Of a stretch of 59,345 nt of DNA, positions 1 through 6,844 are shown piece by piece. The notes beneath the pieces are model-generated. The model saw only the letters and a program-made list of their open reading frames with translations, searched no databases and had not been told where the DNA came from. The stretch comes from a virus: IMG/VR virus record IMGVR_UViG_3300025909_000007, positions 1-59,345 of that record. The stretch is one strand, 5' to 3'. Numbering within the stretch: position 1 is the stretch's first letter; each line of letters begins with the position of its first letter. The position numbers were made by a program, and so were the translations under genes.

Positions 1-508
1 ATTATACGAAAGGTTTTCAAACCAGCGAAACGACTATATTCACAAGGTAACCAATGCTTTAGTCAACGATAGCCAAGTTGAAAGCATTGTTATTGAAGAC
101 TTGAATGTGGTCGGGATGCTGAAAAATAGGAACCTGGCGCAGGCGATCAGTGATATTTCAATAGGGACACTGTTTACAACTTTACAATACAAATGCGATT
201 GGTATGGAAAAACCCTTATAAAAATTGGTCGATTCGACCCAAGCAGTAAGCGGTGTAGTTGCTGCGGTGCTATAAACAAGGAGTTAGCACTTTCAGACAG
301 AACTTGGACATGTCCAGAATGCGGAACAAAGCATGACAGGGATGCCAATGCAGCCGCCAATATTGAGTATTACGGTTTACAGCAAACAATATTTAAAAAC
401 AAAACACCGGAAGGCATCCGGGAAGAGCCTGTGGAGTTGTCGGCATTAGCCGGAGCGAAGAAACAGGAAAACGTGTATAACGTTATTGCCGAACAACCCA
501 ACCAATGA
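1..508 (+). CDS. tnpB: TnpB RNA-guided nuclease, C-terminal part (continues from the window end)
   Basis: C-terminal part of an IS200/IS605-type TnpB. The open frame enters at base 2 and continues the reading frame that leaves the window at 59345, because bases 1-142 repeat 59204-59345. Joined, the protein is about 404 residues, normal for TnpB. This part carries the RuvC-II glutamate in IVIEDLNV (E268 of the joined protein), a CxxC...CxxC zinc ribbon (CSCCG and CPECG, residues 321-344) and the RuvC-III aspartate in KHDRDANAAANI (D350). With D182 upstream the D-E-D triad is complete, so the nuclease looks active. Known TnpB proteins cut DNA guided by an omega-RNA that overlaps the gene's 3' end. 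I cannot define that RNA here. No TnpA is present. The stop overlaps the next start (ATGA). Confidence 0.93.
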   Translation, partial: LYERFSNQRNDYIHKVTNALVNDSQVESIVIEDLNVVGMLKNRNLAQAISDISIGTLFTTLQYKCDWYGKTLIKIGRFDPSSKRCSCCGAINKELALSDRTWTCPECGTKHDRDANAAANIEYYGLQQTIFKNKTPEGIREEPVELSALAGAKKQENVYNVIAEQPNQ

Positions 509-726
509 TACCAAAGAAATCAAGAACAAAAGGAGAGCTTATACCGGTAGTTATTTTCGAGTTCCGCGATTGGATGAACCTATGGCTGCACAAATCCGAA
601 TACCAGTTCGAAGGCGGGTACAGGGGTATAATAAAATCTTTCCAGGTGCCGGTCGGCGAATTGAAAAAAGTGCATCACCTATTGGTAAATCCAAAGGACA
701 TTCCAGACGAAGAATGGCAACCATAA
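505..726 (+). CDS. Hypothetical phage protein, 73 aa
   Basis: No family recognised. It starts at an ATG overlapping the TnpB stop by 4 bases (ATGA), which suggests translational coupling or that TnpB landed precisely upstream. The protein is mixed polar and aromatic and ends in an acidic PDEEWQP tail, with no membrane segment. Another frame is also open over this stretch (486-869) but is Arg-rich and low in hydrophobic residues, typical of a shadow. Because it abuts the TnpB gene, it may be a cargo gene, or the resumed end of a gene interrupted by insertion. Confidence 0.6.
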   Translation: MIPKKSRTKGELIPVVIFEFRDWMNLWLHKSEYQFEGGYRGIIKSFQVPVGELKKVHHLLVNPKDIPDEEWQP

Positions 727-750
727 CGAATACATTAAATCTAAAAACCA

Positions 751-987
751 ATGAGCAAGCTAAAAAAAGGACAAATCGTCACCATGTATTTCAGGTGTGC
801 TGGCGTAACGTCAGAAGAACAACTCGAAGTAAAAACCGTTCACAAAGACGGCACCATATCCGTTACTGACATTTGGACGTCAGACAGTGGAAAGGAGGAC
901 TATGGTCGGTTCGATTTGAAGACGGGTAAATGTCTTAACGATAACACATTTTTCGGAGCATCAAGACGTATTGACCCAGTAAAATAA
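751..987 (+). CDS. Hypothetical small phage protein, 78 aa
   Basis: Soluble, beta-rich small protein with a basic N-terminus (MSKLKKGQIV) and alternating hydrophobic strands, suggesting a small SH3-like barrel. It sits in the + strand string of short early genes, 24 bases after the previous gene and 6 bases before the next. No specific family is recognised. Clean start and stop and tight packing support it being real. Confidence 0.65.
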   Translation: MSKLKKGQIVTMYFRCAGVTSEEQLEVKTVHKDGTISVTDIWTSDSGKEDYGRFDLKTGKCLNDNTFFGASRRIDPVK

Positions 988-993
988 AACACC

Positions 994-1506
994 ATGACAG
1001 CGCCAGAAGTATTAAAGAAAAAGTATTTGGAATTTAAAGACCGGCATCCAGACGATCCGTGGGTAAGCTGGGATGAGTTTATCGAAATGCCGCCATACGG
1101 ATTAATTATCGCTGCAATGGAAGAATACGCCACCCATCCCTTGACCGGCAACGGGGGTAAGACAGATGAATTGCTACCGTGTCCGTTTTGTGGGGGAACG
1201 GAAATAGACTTTATTAGGAATGATGAAAAGCAGAAAACGTACTACTGCGCCACCTGCTGCGCTGAAGGGCCAATTCCAGACCCTCAATATGACTGGAACA
1301 CCCGCGCCACCGCCCCGCAGGTTAAGACAGATGAAGGGACTTCCACCCTTGCCGACGAAAATAAACGGGTCCGGGAGGCGCTGGAATGCATTGCCGGATG
1401 GAACGACGAGCAAGCATCCTGGACGGACAGAGGATTTGCAGCCCGCGATATTGCACAATCAACCTACTCAAATAATTTAACCAATGGATATAGAAACAGG
1501 GAATAA
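994..1506 (+). CDS. Lar-like restriction alleviation zinc-finger protein
   Basis: 170 aa. Residues about 58-105 match the Lar (restriction alleviation) zinc ribbon: LPCPFCGG, then CATCCAEGP about 25 residues later, then WNTRA. Family members in phages and prophages are thought to modulate host type I restriction, but many Lar-domain proteins have no tested role. The N-terminal 55 residues (with WVSWDEF) and the C-terminal 60 residues have no assignment. It lies in the early operon, which fits an anti-restriction role. Its 3' end overlaps the next gene by 23 bases. Confidence 0.7.
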   Translation: MTAPEVLKKKYLEFKDRHPDDPWVSWDEFIEMPPYGLIIAAMEEYATHPLTGNGGKTDELLPCPFCGGTEIDFIRNDEKQKTYYCATCCAEGPIPDPQYDWNTRATAPQVKTDEGTSTLADENKRVREALECIAGWNDEQASWTDRGFAARDIAQSTYSNNLTNGYRNRE

Positions 1507-1732
1507 AATAACAATCAAGACCAGTACTATTCTTTCTTGCGGCCTTGCACTAATGGTTGCCGGGTTAATATTCGGAATCTGCGAAACTATCTATTTTGGT
1601 AGTAATTGGCTGCCTCAATCTATGGCAGAGTTGCGATGTGATTTCATTACCGGCTGGTTGATGGGAGCGGGAGAATTTCTGGTATTGGTAGCAATATTCA
1701 TATCTATAAAAACAATTCTCAAACCCAAATAA
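1484..1732 (+). CDS. Small two-span membrane protein, 82 aa
   Basis: Two hydrophobic segments, about residues 15-35 and 56-76, joined by a short loop with two tryptophan/cysteine-containing stretches. The C-terminus is basic (ILKPK). It overlaps the Lar-like gene by 23 bases and is followed after one base by the next gene. Function unknown. Early membrane proteins of this size in phages are often superinfection-exclusion or host take-over factors, but nothing in the sequence shows that here. Confidence 0.68.
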   Translation: MDIETGNKITIKTSTILSCGLALMVAGLIFGICETIYFGSNWLPQSMAELRCDFITGWLMGAGEFLVLVAIFISIKTILKPK

Positions 1733-1733
1733 T

Positions 1734-1982
1734 ATGAACATAGAACAACAAATCAAGGAACGGGCGGAGAAGCAATACCCGATAGGGTTCCAGCCAAACA
1801 ATTTTTTTACCATTGGTGCAAATCTCCGCGAAGCACATGAAAAGGGCGCTCTATCCATGCTGCCCATTATGGAAGATGTGGCGGTGTCGTTTGCCAGGTG
1901 GTGTCAGTCCGGCACAGTTGAAATATCGCCAGATAGTTACCAAAAATTCATTACCCAAGTTTATAAAATCAATCACCCATGA
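1734..1982 (+). CDS. Hypothetical phage protein, 82 aa
   Basis: Soluble, mixed alpha protein with the stretch EKQYPIGFQPNNFF near the start. It follows the previous stop after one base and overlaps the next start by 4 bases (ATGA), so it is a tightly packed operon member. No domain is recognised. The sequence resembles short host-range or take-over genes of Bacteroidota phages only in size and setting. Confidence 0.65.
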   Translation: MNIEQQIKERAEKQYPIGFQPNNFFTIGANLREAHEKGALSMLPIMEDVAVSFARWCQSGTVEISPDSYQKFITQVYKINHP

Positions 1983-2287
1983 CCACCCGCGAAAAGTTCC
2001 ACCAGTTAATTTGCCTCTATGAATTAGGGAAGGCTATATACCGGGATGGGGACAAGGGTAGCTGGTGGGTATTAGAGCACTTGTATGTAGACCACGGGCT
2101 TTGCCTTGCAATCAATATGCTGTCCGGCAAAATGGAACACGGTTTTTTAGACACCTGCGACAAGAGGCATAGGGAGGGTGGGTATTTCTGGCCCCGGCCC
2201 AAGATTGATAATAGCTATCGCACCAACCTCCGCGCTCTACAGGTGCGGCTGAACTGGCTTTATGAACAATTAAATAAATTAAAATAG
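1979..2287 (+). CDS. Hypothetical phage protein, 102 aa
   Basis: Soluble and rich in Trp, Tyr and Leu, with HREGGYFWPRP near residue 60 and a helical C-terminus (RALQVRLNWLYEQLNKLK). Its start overlaps the upstream stop by 4 bases, and three bases separate it from the HD hydrolase gene. No family is recognised. The N-terminal pattern MTTREKFHQLICLYELGKAIY looks helical. Confidence 0.65.
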   Translation: MTTREKFHQLICLYELGKAIYRDGDKGSWWVLEHLYVDHGLCLAINMLSGKMEHGFLDTCDKRHREGGYFWPRPKIDNSYRTNLRALQVRLNWLYEQLNKLK

Positions 2288-2290
2288 TAT

Positions 2291-2806
2291 ATGGAAAACT
2301 TATTCACCAAAGACTGCATACGAACCTTCACTGGGCAATATGTAAACGTTTTTGAACCAGACCCCGCAACGATATTGATTGAGGATATATGCCACGGTAT
2401 TTCCATGCAGTGCCGTTTCGGAGGCCACTTGCCGGTATTTTATTCTGTCGGGCAGCATAGCGTTCAGGCTTCGTATTTGGTTGATGAACCACATAAGTTA
2501 TCAGCATTGTTACACGACGCCAGCGAAGCATATTTATTGGATATTCCCCGGCCAATAAAGCAACGTCTTGCAAATTATAAGGAAATTGAAAACGGGTTAA
2601 TGAAGGTAATTGCTGAAAAGTTTGGGTTTGAATATCCCTTATCCAAAGAAGTAAAAGAGGTTGACGAATTTTTACTTCAATCAGAATGGGACACAATTAT
2701 GCTGCAAAGGTTTTCCACCCTGTATGATATATGGGACACTTACCGAACAAAGCAAAACTTTATGAATCAATACAAGGTGCTTACAACTAAAAACTTCGTC
2801 CTTTAA
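2291..2806 (+). CDS. HD-domain phosphohydrolase (YfbR/5'-nucleotidase-like)
   Basis: 171 aa. The HD metal-binding pattern is visible: H56 in GQHSVQAS, H75-D76 in ALLHDASEAYL, and the LLDIPRPIK segment that follows HD in YfbR-like proteins. A later aspartate in VDEFLLQSEWD could be the last ligand. Family members remove phosphate from (deoxy)nucleoside monophosphates. Phage versions are thought to reshape the nucleotide pool, but the substrate here cannot be read from sequence. Length is normal for the family. The stop is followed immediately by a remnant of another gene (see 2805-2843). Confidence 0.8.
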   Translation: MENLFTKDCIRTFTGQYVNVFEPDPATILIEDICHGISMQCRFGGHLPVFYSVGQHSVQASYLVDEPHKLSALLHDASEAYLLDIPRPIKQRLANYKEIENGLMKVIAEKFGFEYPLSKEVKEVDEFLLQSEWDTIMLQRFSTLYDIWDTYRTKQNFMNQYKVLTTKNFVL

Positions 2807-2843
2807 CGCCCTCACTGGGCAGGAGCTTGAAATAAAAATGTAA
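2805..2843 (+). pseudogene. Remnant of a duplicated phage gene 3' end
   Basis: Reading from 2805 the sequence encodes NALTGQELEIKM and a stop. The last residues of the intact gene at 57741-58130 are HALTGQELEIKL. The DNA is also alike (for example GCCCTCAC, GGCAGGA/GGCCAGGA and TTGAAATAAAA). There is no start codon here, so this is the tail of a lost paralogue fused to the end of the HD gene, most simply left by a deletion or recombination between related small genes. Confidence 0.75.
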
Positions 2844-2854
2844 AATATATAAAT

Positions 2855-3076
2855 ATGAATATTACACAAGACGGCGAAATCCGTAAAAACATTTCTTCAG
2901 AAAAAGAAGTTTTATGCCCGACCTGTCACGGCAAAGGGACAATACCAGATCCACAGTATATCGGGGTAGTTATGGGCTATGTGGGTAGAAACGGAGAACG
3001 ATTCCCACACATTAATTGCAGGACATGCGCAGGACAGGGATGGGTAATTGATTCAACTAAACCCACCCAACCATGA
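2855..3076 (+). CDS. Small DnaJ-type zinc-finger protein, 73 aa
   Basis: Carries a CPTCHGKG motif (residues 22-29) and a second CRTCAGQG motif (about residues 56-63), the CxxCxGxG pair that binds one zinc in DnaJ central domains. There is no J domain. Such stand-alone zinc modules are common in phages and usually unassigned. The portal protein in this genome has a similar CxxCxGxG element. The gene overlaps the following lipoprotein start by 4 bases. Confidence 0.72.
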   Translation: MNITQDGEIRKNISSEKEVLCPTCHGKGTIPDPQYIGVVMGYVGRNGERFPHINCRTCAGQGWVIDSTKPTQP

Positions 3077-3249
3077 AGCTCTCCCTCACCTTTTTCGGAT
3101 TGATACTGCTGTTTACTGGATGCAAAAGCGATAAAAAAGAAGTCGCGAAAGCAGGAGTAATTAACAATCGGGATCTTTTAAAAAGAAATAGCAATATCAA
3201 TGCAATCTCGGATGCTATCGGGAACGGTACGCCTCATCGCTTCGCCTGA
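3073..3249 (+). CDS. Small lipoprotein, possibly frameshifted
   Basis: 58 aa. The N-terminus has a lipoprotein signal with a lipobox (LLFTGC, Cys17) followed by a charged KSDKKEVAK stretch, so it is likely an envelope lipoprotein. The start overlaps the previous stop (ATGA). The frame ends in a nondescript tail, while the +1 frame stays open to 3313 with a protein-like sequence (IASPDTVVVSKDTIIYRYS). An A-run at 3179-3184 lies where the two would join. Either a base is missing or extra here, or a frameshift is used. An o-spanin role is possible but unproven, since the gene sits in the early operon and not with lysis genes. Confidence 0.6.
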   Translation: MKLSLTFFGLILLFTGCKSDKKEVAKAGVINNRDLLKRNSNINAISDAIGNGTPHRFA

Positions 3250-3313
3250 TACAGTTGTTGTCTCTAAGGACACAATCATTTATAGATACTCACCACTTCA
3301 AAACTGGAAATAA
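3200..3313 (+). other. Out-of-frame continuation of the lipoprotein
   Basis: Open in the +1 frame relative to the lipoprotein gene. An in-frame ATG at 3200 would give 37 residues. The composition is far more protein-like than the last 20 residues of the frame-0 product: alternating valines and isoleucines, PDTVVVSKDTIIY, and a clean stop just before the terminator. I read it as the true C-terminus of the lipoprotein, or less likely as a separate overlapping microprotein. Confidence 0.45.
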
Positions 3314-3339
3314 ATATTTACCCCTGTGACTACAAAAAG

Positions 3340-3366
3340 AAGCCGCGCTGTGGAAACAGGCGGCTT
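3340..3366. terminator. Bidirectional hairpin terminator between convergent operons
   Basis: AAGCCGC at 3340-3346 pairs with GCGGCTT at 3360-3366. Inside, CTGT and ACAG extend the stem around a GGAA loop, with one bulged G. On the - strand the stem is followed by a T-rich run (TTCTTTTTG). It separates the end of the + early operon from the end of the - lysis block, so it can stop both. The remainder of 3314-3402 shows no gene. Confidence 0.75.
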
Positions 3367-3402
3367 TCATTAACCCTTTAAAACTATCTACCTATACCAA
3401 GT

Positions 3403-3927
3403 TTAAGACGGATAAACGAACCCGACAATGTTTAATATTCCTGCTTTTTTAGGCATTCCCAGCTGATGCGTTTTTTCTGCTACAATATACCCTTCACGAA
3501 TGTTTGGATCCTTTCCCGAAGTATTTCCCTCAACAGAAGTAAAACCACCATTACTTATGGTTGTGACAATGCCGGTGTGCCCTTCCCATTTTTTAGGGTC
3601 AATGCCATGCTTCCAGATTACCAGTGCGCCCAACTGGGGGACCTGGCCAACCTTGAACTGCACTGAATGCGCAAAATTATAATAAGTGGACAATGACGAA
3701 GCCGAAAACAAGTGGTCCAACACCGTGATAGTTTCCATGTCTCCTGCAGCCGCTTCTTTCCATATTATTTCAGCTAATAACGCACACCAGGCGTATCCAG
3801 GTTGCCAGCCAGCTATTTTCATTTTAGCCAGCAGTGACGGATCTGTAAATCCCTTATTACCGAGTACTTCTGTTTTGCCAATATAACTGCGGGCAATAGT
3901 AATTATTTTGTTGCTGTCGAGGCTCAT
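3403..3927 (-). CDS. CHAP-like peptidoglycan hydrolase (endolysin)
   Basis: 174 aa. Shows the arrangement of NlpC/P60-CHAP cysteine peptidases: catalytic Cys48 in GYAWCALLAEIIWKE, His117 in WEGHTGIVTT, and a polar residue in SVEGNTS (E133/N135). The N-terminal IITIARSYIGKTEV stretch matches phage proteins of this type (TIGR02594-like). It should cut peptide bonds in host murein at lysis. No signal peptide, so it would depend on a holin, and candidates lie upstream in the same operon. Last gene of the - strand block. Confidence 0.8.
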   Translation of the reverse strand: MSLDSNKIITIARSYIGKTEVLGNKGFTDPSLLAKMKIAGWQPGYAWCALLAEIIWKEAAAGDMETITVLDHLFSASSLSTYYNFAHSVQFKVGQVPQLGALVIWKHGIDPKKWEGHTGIVTTISNGGFTSVEGNTSGKDPNIREGYIVAEKTHQLGMPKKAGILNIVGFVYPS

Positions 3928-3928
3928 A

Positions 3929-4510
3929 TTAATGTATTATAAAACGTTCGTTTTCATTTCGGGTCTCGTTTATCCAATTAACCCAATTGTAAACAGTAAA
4001 TTTAAGTACGCCAAATTTCCTGTGAAAATCCCTATGGCATCTAGCACAAAGGGTAATACAATTTAATTCGTCAAACTCTTTATCCGGATTCCTAGTTCGC
4101 GAAAGTAAATGATGCACATGCAAATTAGATGATTCAAACTTGTTGTTGCACTTGCAACACTTATTTACATCTCTATTAATAATGTAATCCCTAAATTCAA
4201 TCCATCTAACTACGCTAGATTTTTTCCTTTTTGGATTTTTAACACCTTTATTATAGGGAACTCTTCCAATAGTATTCTTTGATATTAACTGTTTTGTATA
4301 ATCCGAATGCATTTTTCCTTTAAATGGATTGTTAGTCCGCATTCTCCTTGATTGAGCATCTTTAAAAGACTGCTCCTTGCCAAAACATTTCTTACAGCAG
4401 CAATGACCATGTTTAGACATTTCTCTTTTATATGCGTCCGCCCTTTTATTTAACTGTGTTTTACACCAATAGCATTCTACTAGAAAATGCTTCATGTAAA
4501 TATTACGCAT
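3929..4510 (-). CDS. HNH homing endonuclease
   Basis: 193 aa. The C-terminal part (about 125-180) holds a zinc-dressed HNH nuclease: CCKC, LHVHHLLSR, LNCITLCARCHRDFH. The N-terminal half has a CxxC...CCKKC zinc cluster and an NUMOD3-like DNA-binding stretch (NNPFKGKMHSDYTKQL). It is a free-standing mobile endonuclease inserted between the lysin gene and a membrane protein gene. It overlaps the latter by 8 bases. An alternative start is Met6. Base composition is more A+T-rich than its neighbours, in line with recent transfer. Confidence 0.87.
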   Translation of the reverse strand: MRNIYMKHFLVECYWCKTQLNKRADAYKREMSKHGHCCCKKCFGKEQSFKDAQSRRMRTNNPFKGKMHSDYTKQLISKNTIGRVPYNKGVKNPKRKKSSVVRWIEFRDYIINRDVNKCCKCNNKFESSNLHVHHLLSRTRNPDKEFDELNCITLCARCHRDFHRKFGVLKFTVYNWVNWINETRNENERFIIH

Positions 4511-4886
4511 GAATTAGCAAATTAATAATTACAACTACAATAAGCAGTCCAGCAAAGATAGCGCGGCGGGTCCAGAAGGAAATTTTATTCAACCGGGATT
4601 CGTTCAACGCGTTACTACTGGGCGAAATGTAAGGGAGTTTCTCCCGCCTGAAAATATTTAGAAACCCGTCATACAGGCAACCGCGTATGGCAATGCAGCC
4701 CAGTATGAACGTGGCTATGTGCCAACCTATGGGCCGAACGATTAAGTACAGGCCAGCTATGCCCGCTGCCGCCAGCGCATACGATAACCAGTGATTAATG
4801 TTCCCCACGCGGCCCCATGCGCGTTTAATGCGCCAGGCATCAACTGCAGAAAGGATAATTGTTATAATAGCATAGTAAAACATCAC
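4503..4886 (-). CDS. Membrane protein, about four spans, 127 aa
   Basis: Hydrophobic segments near residues 2-16, 33-50, 54-70 and 108-125, with arginine-rich loops. It lies in the lysis block, directly after another membrane gene with one base between. Function unknown. It could be a holin-like or accessory membrane protein, but the number of spans exceeds most holins. Confidence 0.65.
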   Translation of the reverse strand: MMFYYAIITIILSAVDAWRIKRAWGRVGNINHWLSYALAAAGIAGLYLIVRPIGWHIATFILGCIAIRGCLYDGFLNIFRREKLPYISPSSNALNESRLNKISFWTRRAIFAGLLIVVVIINLLIHA

Positions 4887-5189
4887 TCAACAAGTGGGGC
4901 AATAACCAATCGCAACCGCCGAAGCAAATGCCAGTATGATAACCACGACTTCGGGCCACCTGAAATCTTCGGTAAGATCGGCGTTGCGGAAAAATGAAAT
5001 GGCCAGCGCCAGAACCGCAACAACGGCGACACCAAACAATGCAACCCTCCATCCATAAAAATTTGGATGTGCTGATAATACAAAAGCCAATACATGCAGC
5101 AACGCGAAACCGCCGAGGTAAATAGCAGCTGCCAGTTTTTGATTGCGGGCGGATTGGTCGCCAGTGCTGCCTTTAGGATAATTTGCCAT
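4887..5189 (-). CDS. Membrane protein, three spans, 100 aa
   Basis: A hydrophilic N-terminus of about 20 residues is followed by three hydrophobic segments (about 21-41, 48-67, 79-97). Size and topology fit a class I-like holin, but no family is recognised. Another holin candidate is at 7367-7795. It is followed after no gap by the four-span protein gene. Confidence 0.62.
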   Translation of the reverse strand: MANYPKGSTGDQSARNQKLAAAIYLGGFALLHVLAFVLSAHPNFYGWRVALFGVAVVAVLALAISFFRNADLTEDFRWPEVVVIILAFASAVAIGYCPTC

Positions 5190-5190
5190 A

Positions 5191-5334
5191 TTAATAGTCT
5201 TTAGTGTGTGAAAATGTTGTTGCTGCGGGTTGCGGTAACTGTTTCAGCAATTCAGCGAGGCGGTTGAGTTCAGTGTAGTTCTGCGCGGTAATTGCCAGAG
5301 CAATCGCATTGTTGATATCGGTTAGTGTTATCAT
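5191..5334 (-). CDS. Small soluble protein, 47 aa
   Basis: Starts at ATG 5334 and ends one base before the next start region. The sequence is a predicted amphipathic helix (TDINNAIALAITAQ, then ELNRLAELLKQL) followed by a short polar tail. It is too short to assign. The close packing with neighbours and a normal amino-acid composition support coding. The stretch 5335-5407 upstream of the next gene holds nothing I can name. Confidence 0.55.
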   Translation of the reverse strand: MITLTDINNAIALAITAQNYTELNRLAELLKQLPQPAATTFSHTKDY

Positions 5335-5407
5335 AAATATTAATTTTAAGCAACCTGCCAACCTGGACGGGGTAAACGCAATCCCGTTGTTTAGTTACCG
5401 TTTGCTG

Positions 5408-6034
5408 TTATTTTGATGCCCTGCCCGCCGCCCCGCCGGCAACTGCCCCGAGGCCGAACCAGAGCCATTTACTTCGCTTAGCTTTTTTTACCGCCGAATC
5501 CCGTTCTATAACAGCCGTATCACGCTGGCCTTGTATAACCTTAACTGAAGCAAACAGGCTGGTAATAGTGCTATCCTTACCCCTCAATGCTGCTGAATCA
5601 ATTTCCCGGCGCTGTGTGCCATTTAATTGCAGGCTATCCGCTACACGGTGCCACCATTCAGCTTCAACGCGAATAACGGCGTATTTGGCACTAATGGAAT
5701 CGCAGGCTATAAAAACAACTTCTGTGTCCCGCCCCTCGCGTGCAATTCGGTAACGGCTCCGCCAGTATTGTATTGTTTGATCTTTATCTTCCAGGCTATG
5801 GGCCGCGTTATTATAGGCCACTATCTGCGCATTGCGGGCACTATCGTTTATATGCACCTGCTTTGCCAGTGAGGCAATAGAATCAACGTACCGAGCACGT
5901 GTAGCCTCAATGGTGCTGTCAATCGTGTGCCGCTTTGCGGCGCCATCGTCCGACTTAGGCGCATTGCACTGGGATTGGTAGAAAAGGATGGCTACCAATA
6001 CAACGATAATTACGCACAGCAGAGTTTTGCTCAT
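5408..6034 (-). CDS. Membrane-anchored coiled-coil protein, spanin-like
   Basis: 208 aa. An N-terminal membrane anchor (about 4-20, VIIVVLVAILFY) is followed by a long charged helical region with heptad-like patterns (about 35-180), then a C-terminal basic and glycine-rich hydrophobic segment (WLWFGLGAVAGGAAG). The anchor plus periplasmic coiled coil and the lysis-block location fit an i-spanin (Rz-like), which links the inner to the outer membrane at lysis. The C-terminal hydrophobic end is unusual for Rz and might reach the outer membrane, as in a unimolecular spanin. Starts with a 4-base overlap to the microgene upstream. Confidence 0.55.
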   Translation of the reverse strand: MSKTLLCVIIVVLVAILFYQSQCNAPKSDDGAAKRHTIDSTIEATRARYVDSIASLAKQVHINDSARNAQIVAYNNAAHSLEDKDQTIQYWRSRYRIAREGRDTEVVFIACDSISAKYAVIRVEAEWWHRVADSLQLNGTQRREIDSAALRGKDSTITSLFASVKVIQGQRDTAVIERDSAVKKAKRSKWLWFGLGAVAGGAAGRASK

Positions 6035-6126
6035 AAATTACTGTTGGGATTGTTTCGTTTAGCCAGCCATCCACCGATAGCGCCCGCAATTCCACCAATT
6101 AAAAAGCCAATCAGGAAGTTTATCAT
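6031..6126 (-). CDS. Micro-membrane protein with glycine zipper, 31 aa
   Basis: ATG at 6126, stop overlapping the next start by 4 bases. One hydrophobic helix of about 20 residues containing GxxxG-type spacing (IGFLIGGIAGAIGGWLA), then KR and a polar tail. Tiny glycine-zipper proteins are common in phage lysis and tail regions. Probably oligomerises in the membrane. Too short for a family assignment. Confidence 0.6.
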   Translation of the reverse strand: MINFLIGFLIGGIAGAIGGWLAKRNNPNSNL

Positions 6127-6197
6127 TTTCTAAATATTATAAGCCACAGCCATATTATCAGACATAAAAAAATTATCAGTAATAGCCATCGCATAGG

Positions 6198-6217
6198 GTA
6201 AATATACGTAAATTTAC
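6198..6217. promoter_or_regulatory. Candidate operator: two tandem 10-bp palindrome-like units
   Basis: GTAAATATAC (6198-6207) is directly followed by GTAAATTTAC (6208-6217). The second is a perfect palindrome and the first differs at two bases. The pair ends three bases before the start codon of the small HTH gene at 6221, where a bound protein would block expression. Autoregulation by that HTH protein is my inference. The rest of 6127-6197 is A+T-rich with no clear gene. Confidence 0.5.
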
Positions 6218-6220
6218 AAT

Positions 6221-6406
6221 ATGCGGAATGAATTAAAGGAATTATTGGAATTAATTACAAAAGGGCATACGGTGAAAACGGCGGCCGCCAAATTGGGGTT
6301 AAACGCTCGAACCTGCGAGGCCTGGATTTCTGATTTACGGGAAGAAGCCGGTGCAAGACATTTGGCCCAGCTTATTGCGATATTGAAGGATAAAAAAATT
6401 ATATGA
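6221..6406 (+). CDS. Small helix-turn-helix protein, 61 aa
   Basis: The segment HTVKTAAAKLGLNARTCEAWISDLRE (about 17-42) has the helix-turn-helix spacing seen in transposase-type or sigma-region-4-type HTH domains. The flanks are helical. It is the only + strand gene in a 19-kb run of - strand genes, and its stop is converging on the next - strand gene with one base between. Its likely role is regulating the lysis/tail operon or itself, by binding the tandem repeat immediately upstream. Confidence 0.65.
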   Translation: MRNELKELLELITKGHTVKTAAAKLGLNARTCEAWISDLREEAGARHLAQLIAILKDKKII

Positions 6407-6407
6407 G

Positions 6408-6842
6408 TTATTTCACCACCCGCAACCTCGACTTAGGCCAGAGCACCGCGGCGGCAACTACCAACCCGAAAAGCATTATATAAAACGGGGCCTTCCATTG
6501 GCAGTAGTTGTACCAATATATCAGAGTGTTGAAGCTGTAAAAAGCAAACGTGCAATAAAAGAACCATGCAAGATCTTTACAAACACGTATTAACAGCCAA
6601 CAGACGAAGCCGGAATATATGAACCGCACCAGACAGTCGCCGAAACCTGCCGCAAACCATTGATTGGTTACAACGCGCTCCCGCATAATGCCATCTTTAT
6701 CCATTACCATAATAGGCCCACCGATGAAATGATGAACTGTATCCATAGGTAAAAAAATCCATGCTAACGGTATAGCATGGACTAATAAAAATATAACTAT
6801 AATTATTCTGCGCTGTTTGGCGCTAATGGGTTTAATATCCAT
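6408..6842 (-). CDS. Membrane protein, four spans, 144 aa
   Basis: Hydrophobic segments at about 10-30, 67-87, 90-107 and 114-132. A polar, charged loop (about 35-65) follows the first segment, and the C-terminus is basic (WPKSRLRVVK). It shares the tight operon with the proline-tailed protein upstream (2 bases apart). Function unknown. Confidence 0.62.
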   Translation of the reverse strand: MDIKPISAKQRRIIIVIFLLVHAIPLAWIFLPMDTVHHFIGGPIMVMDKDGIMRERVVTNQWFAAGFGDCLVRFIYSGFVCWLLIRVCKDLAWFFYCTFAFYSFNTLIYWYNYCQWKAPFYIMLFGLVVAAAVLWPKSRLRVVK

Positions 6843-6844
6843 TA

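Noticed and set aside
486-869. Longer + frame overlapping the 505-726 and 751-987 genes
   Set aside because: Arg-rich shadow frame. The two shorter genes together give better composition and proper spacing.
4883-5095. - strand alternative frames over the membrane genes
   Set aside because: They are shadows of 4503-4886 and 4887-5189, with worse composition and no coupling.
6130-6189. 19-residue frame on the - strand
   Set aside because: It has a plausible start, but there is too little sequence to judge, no overlap coupling and it lies in a likely control region.
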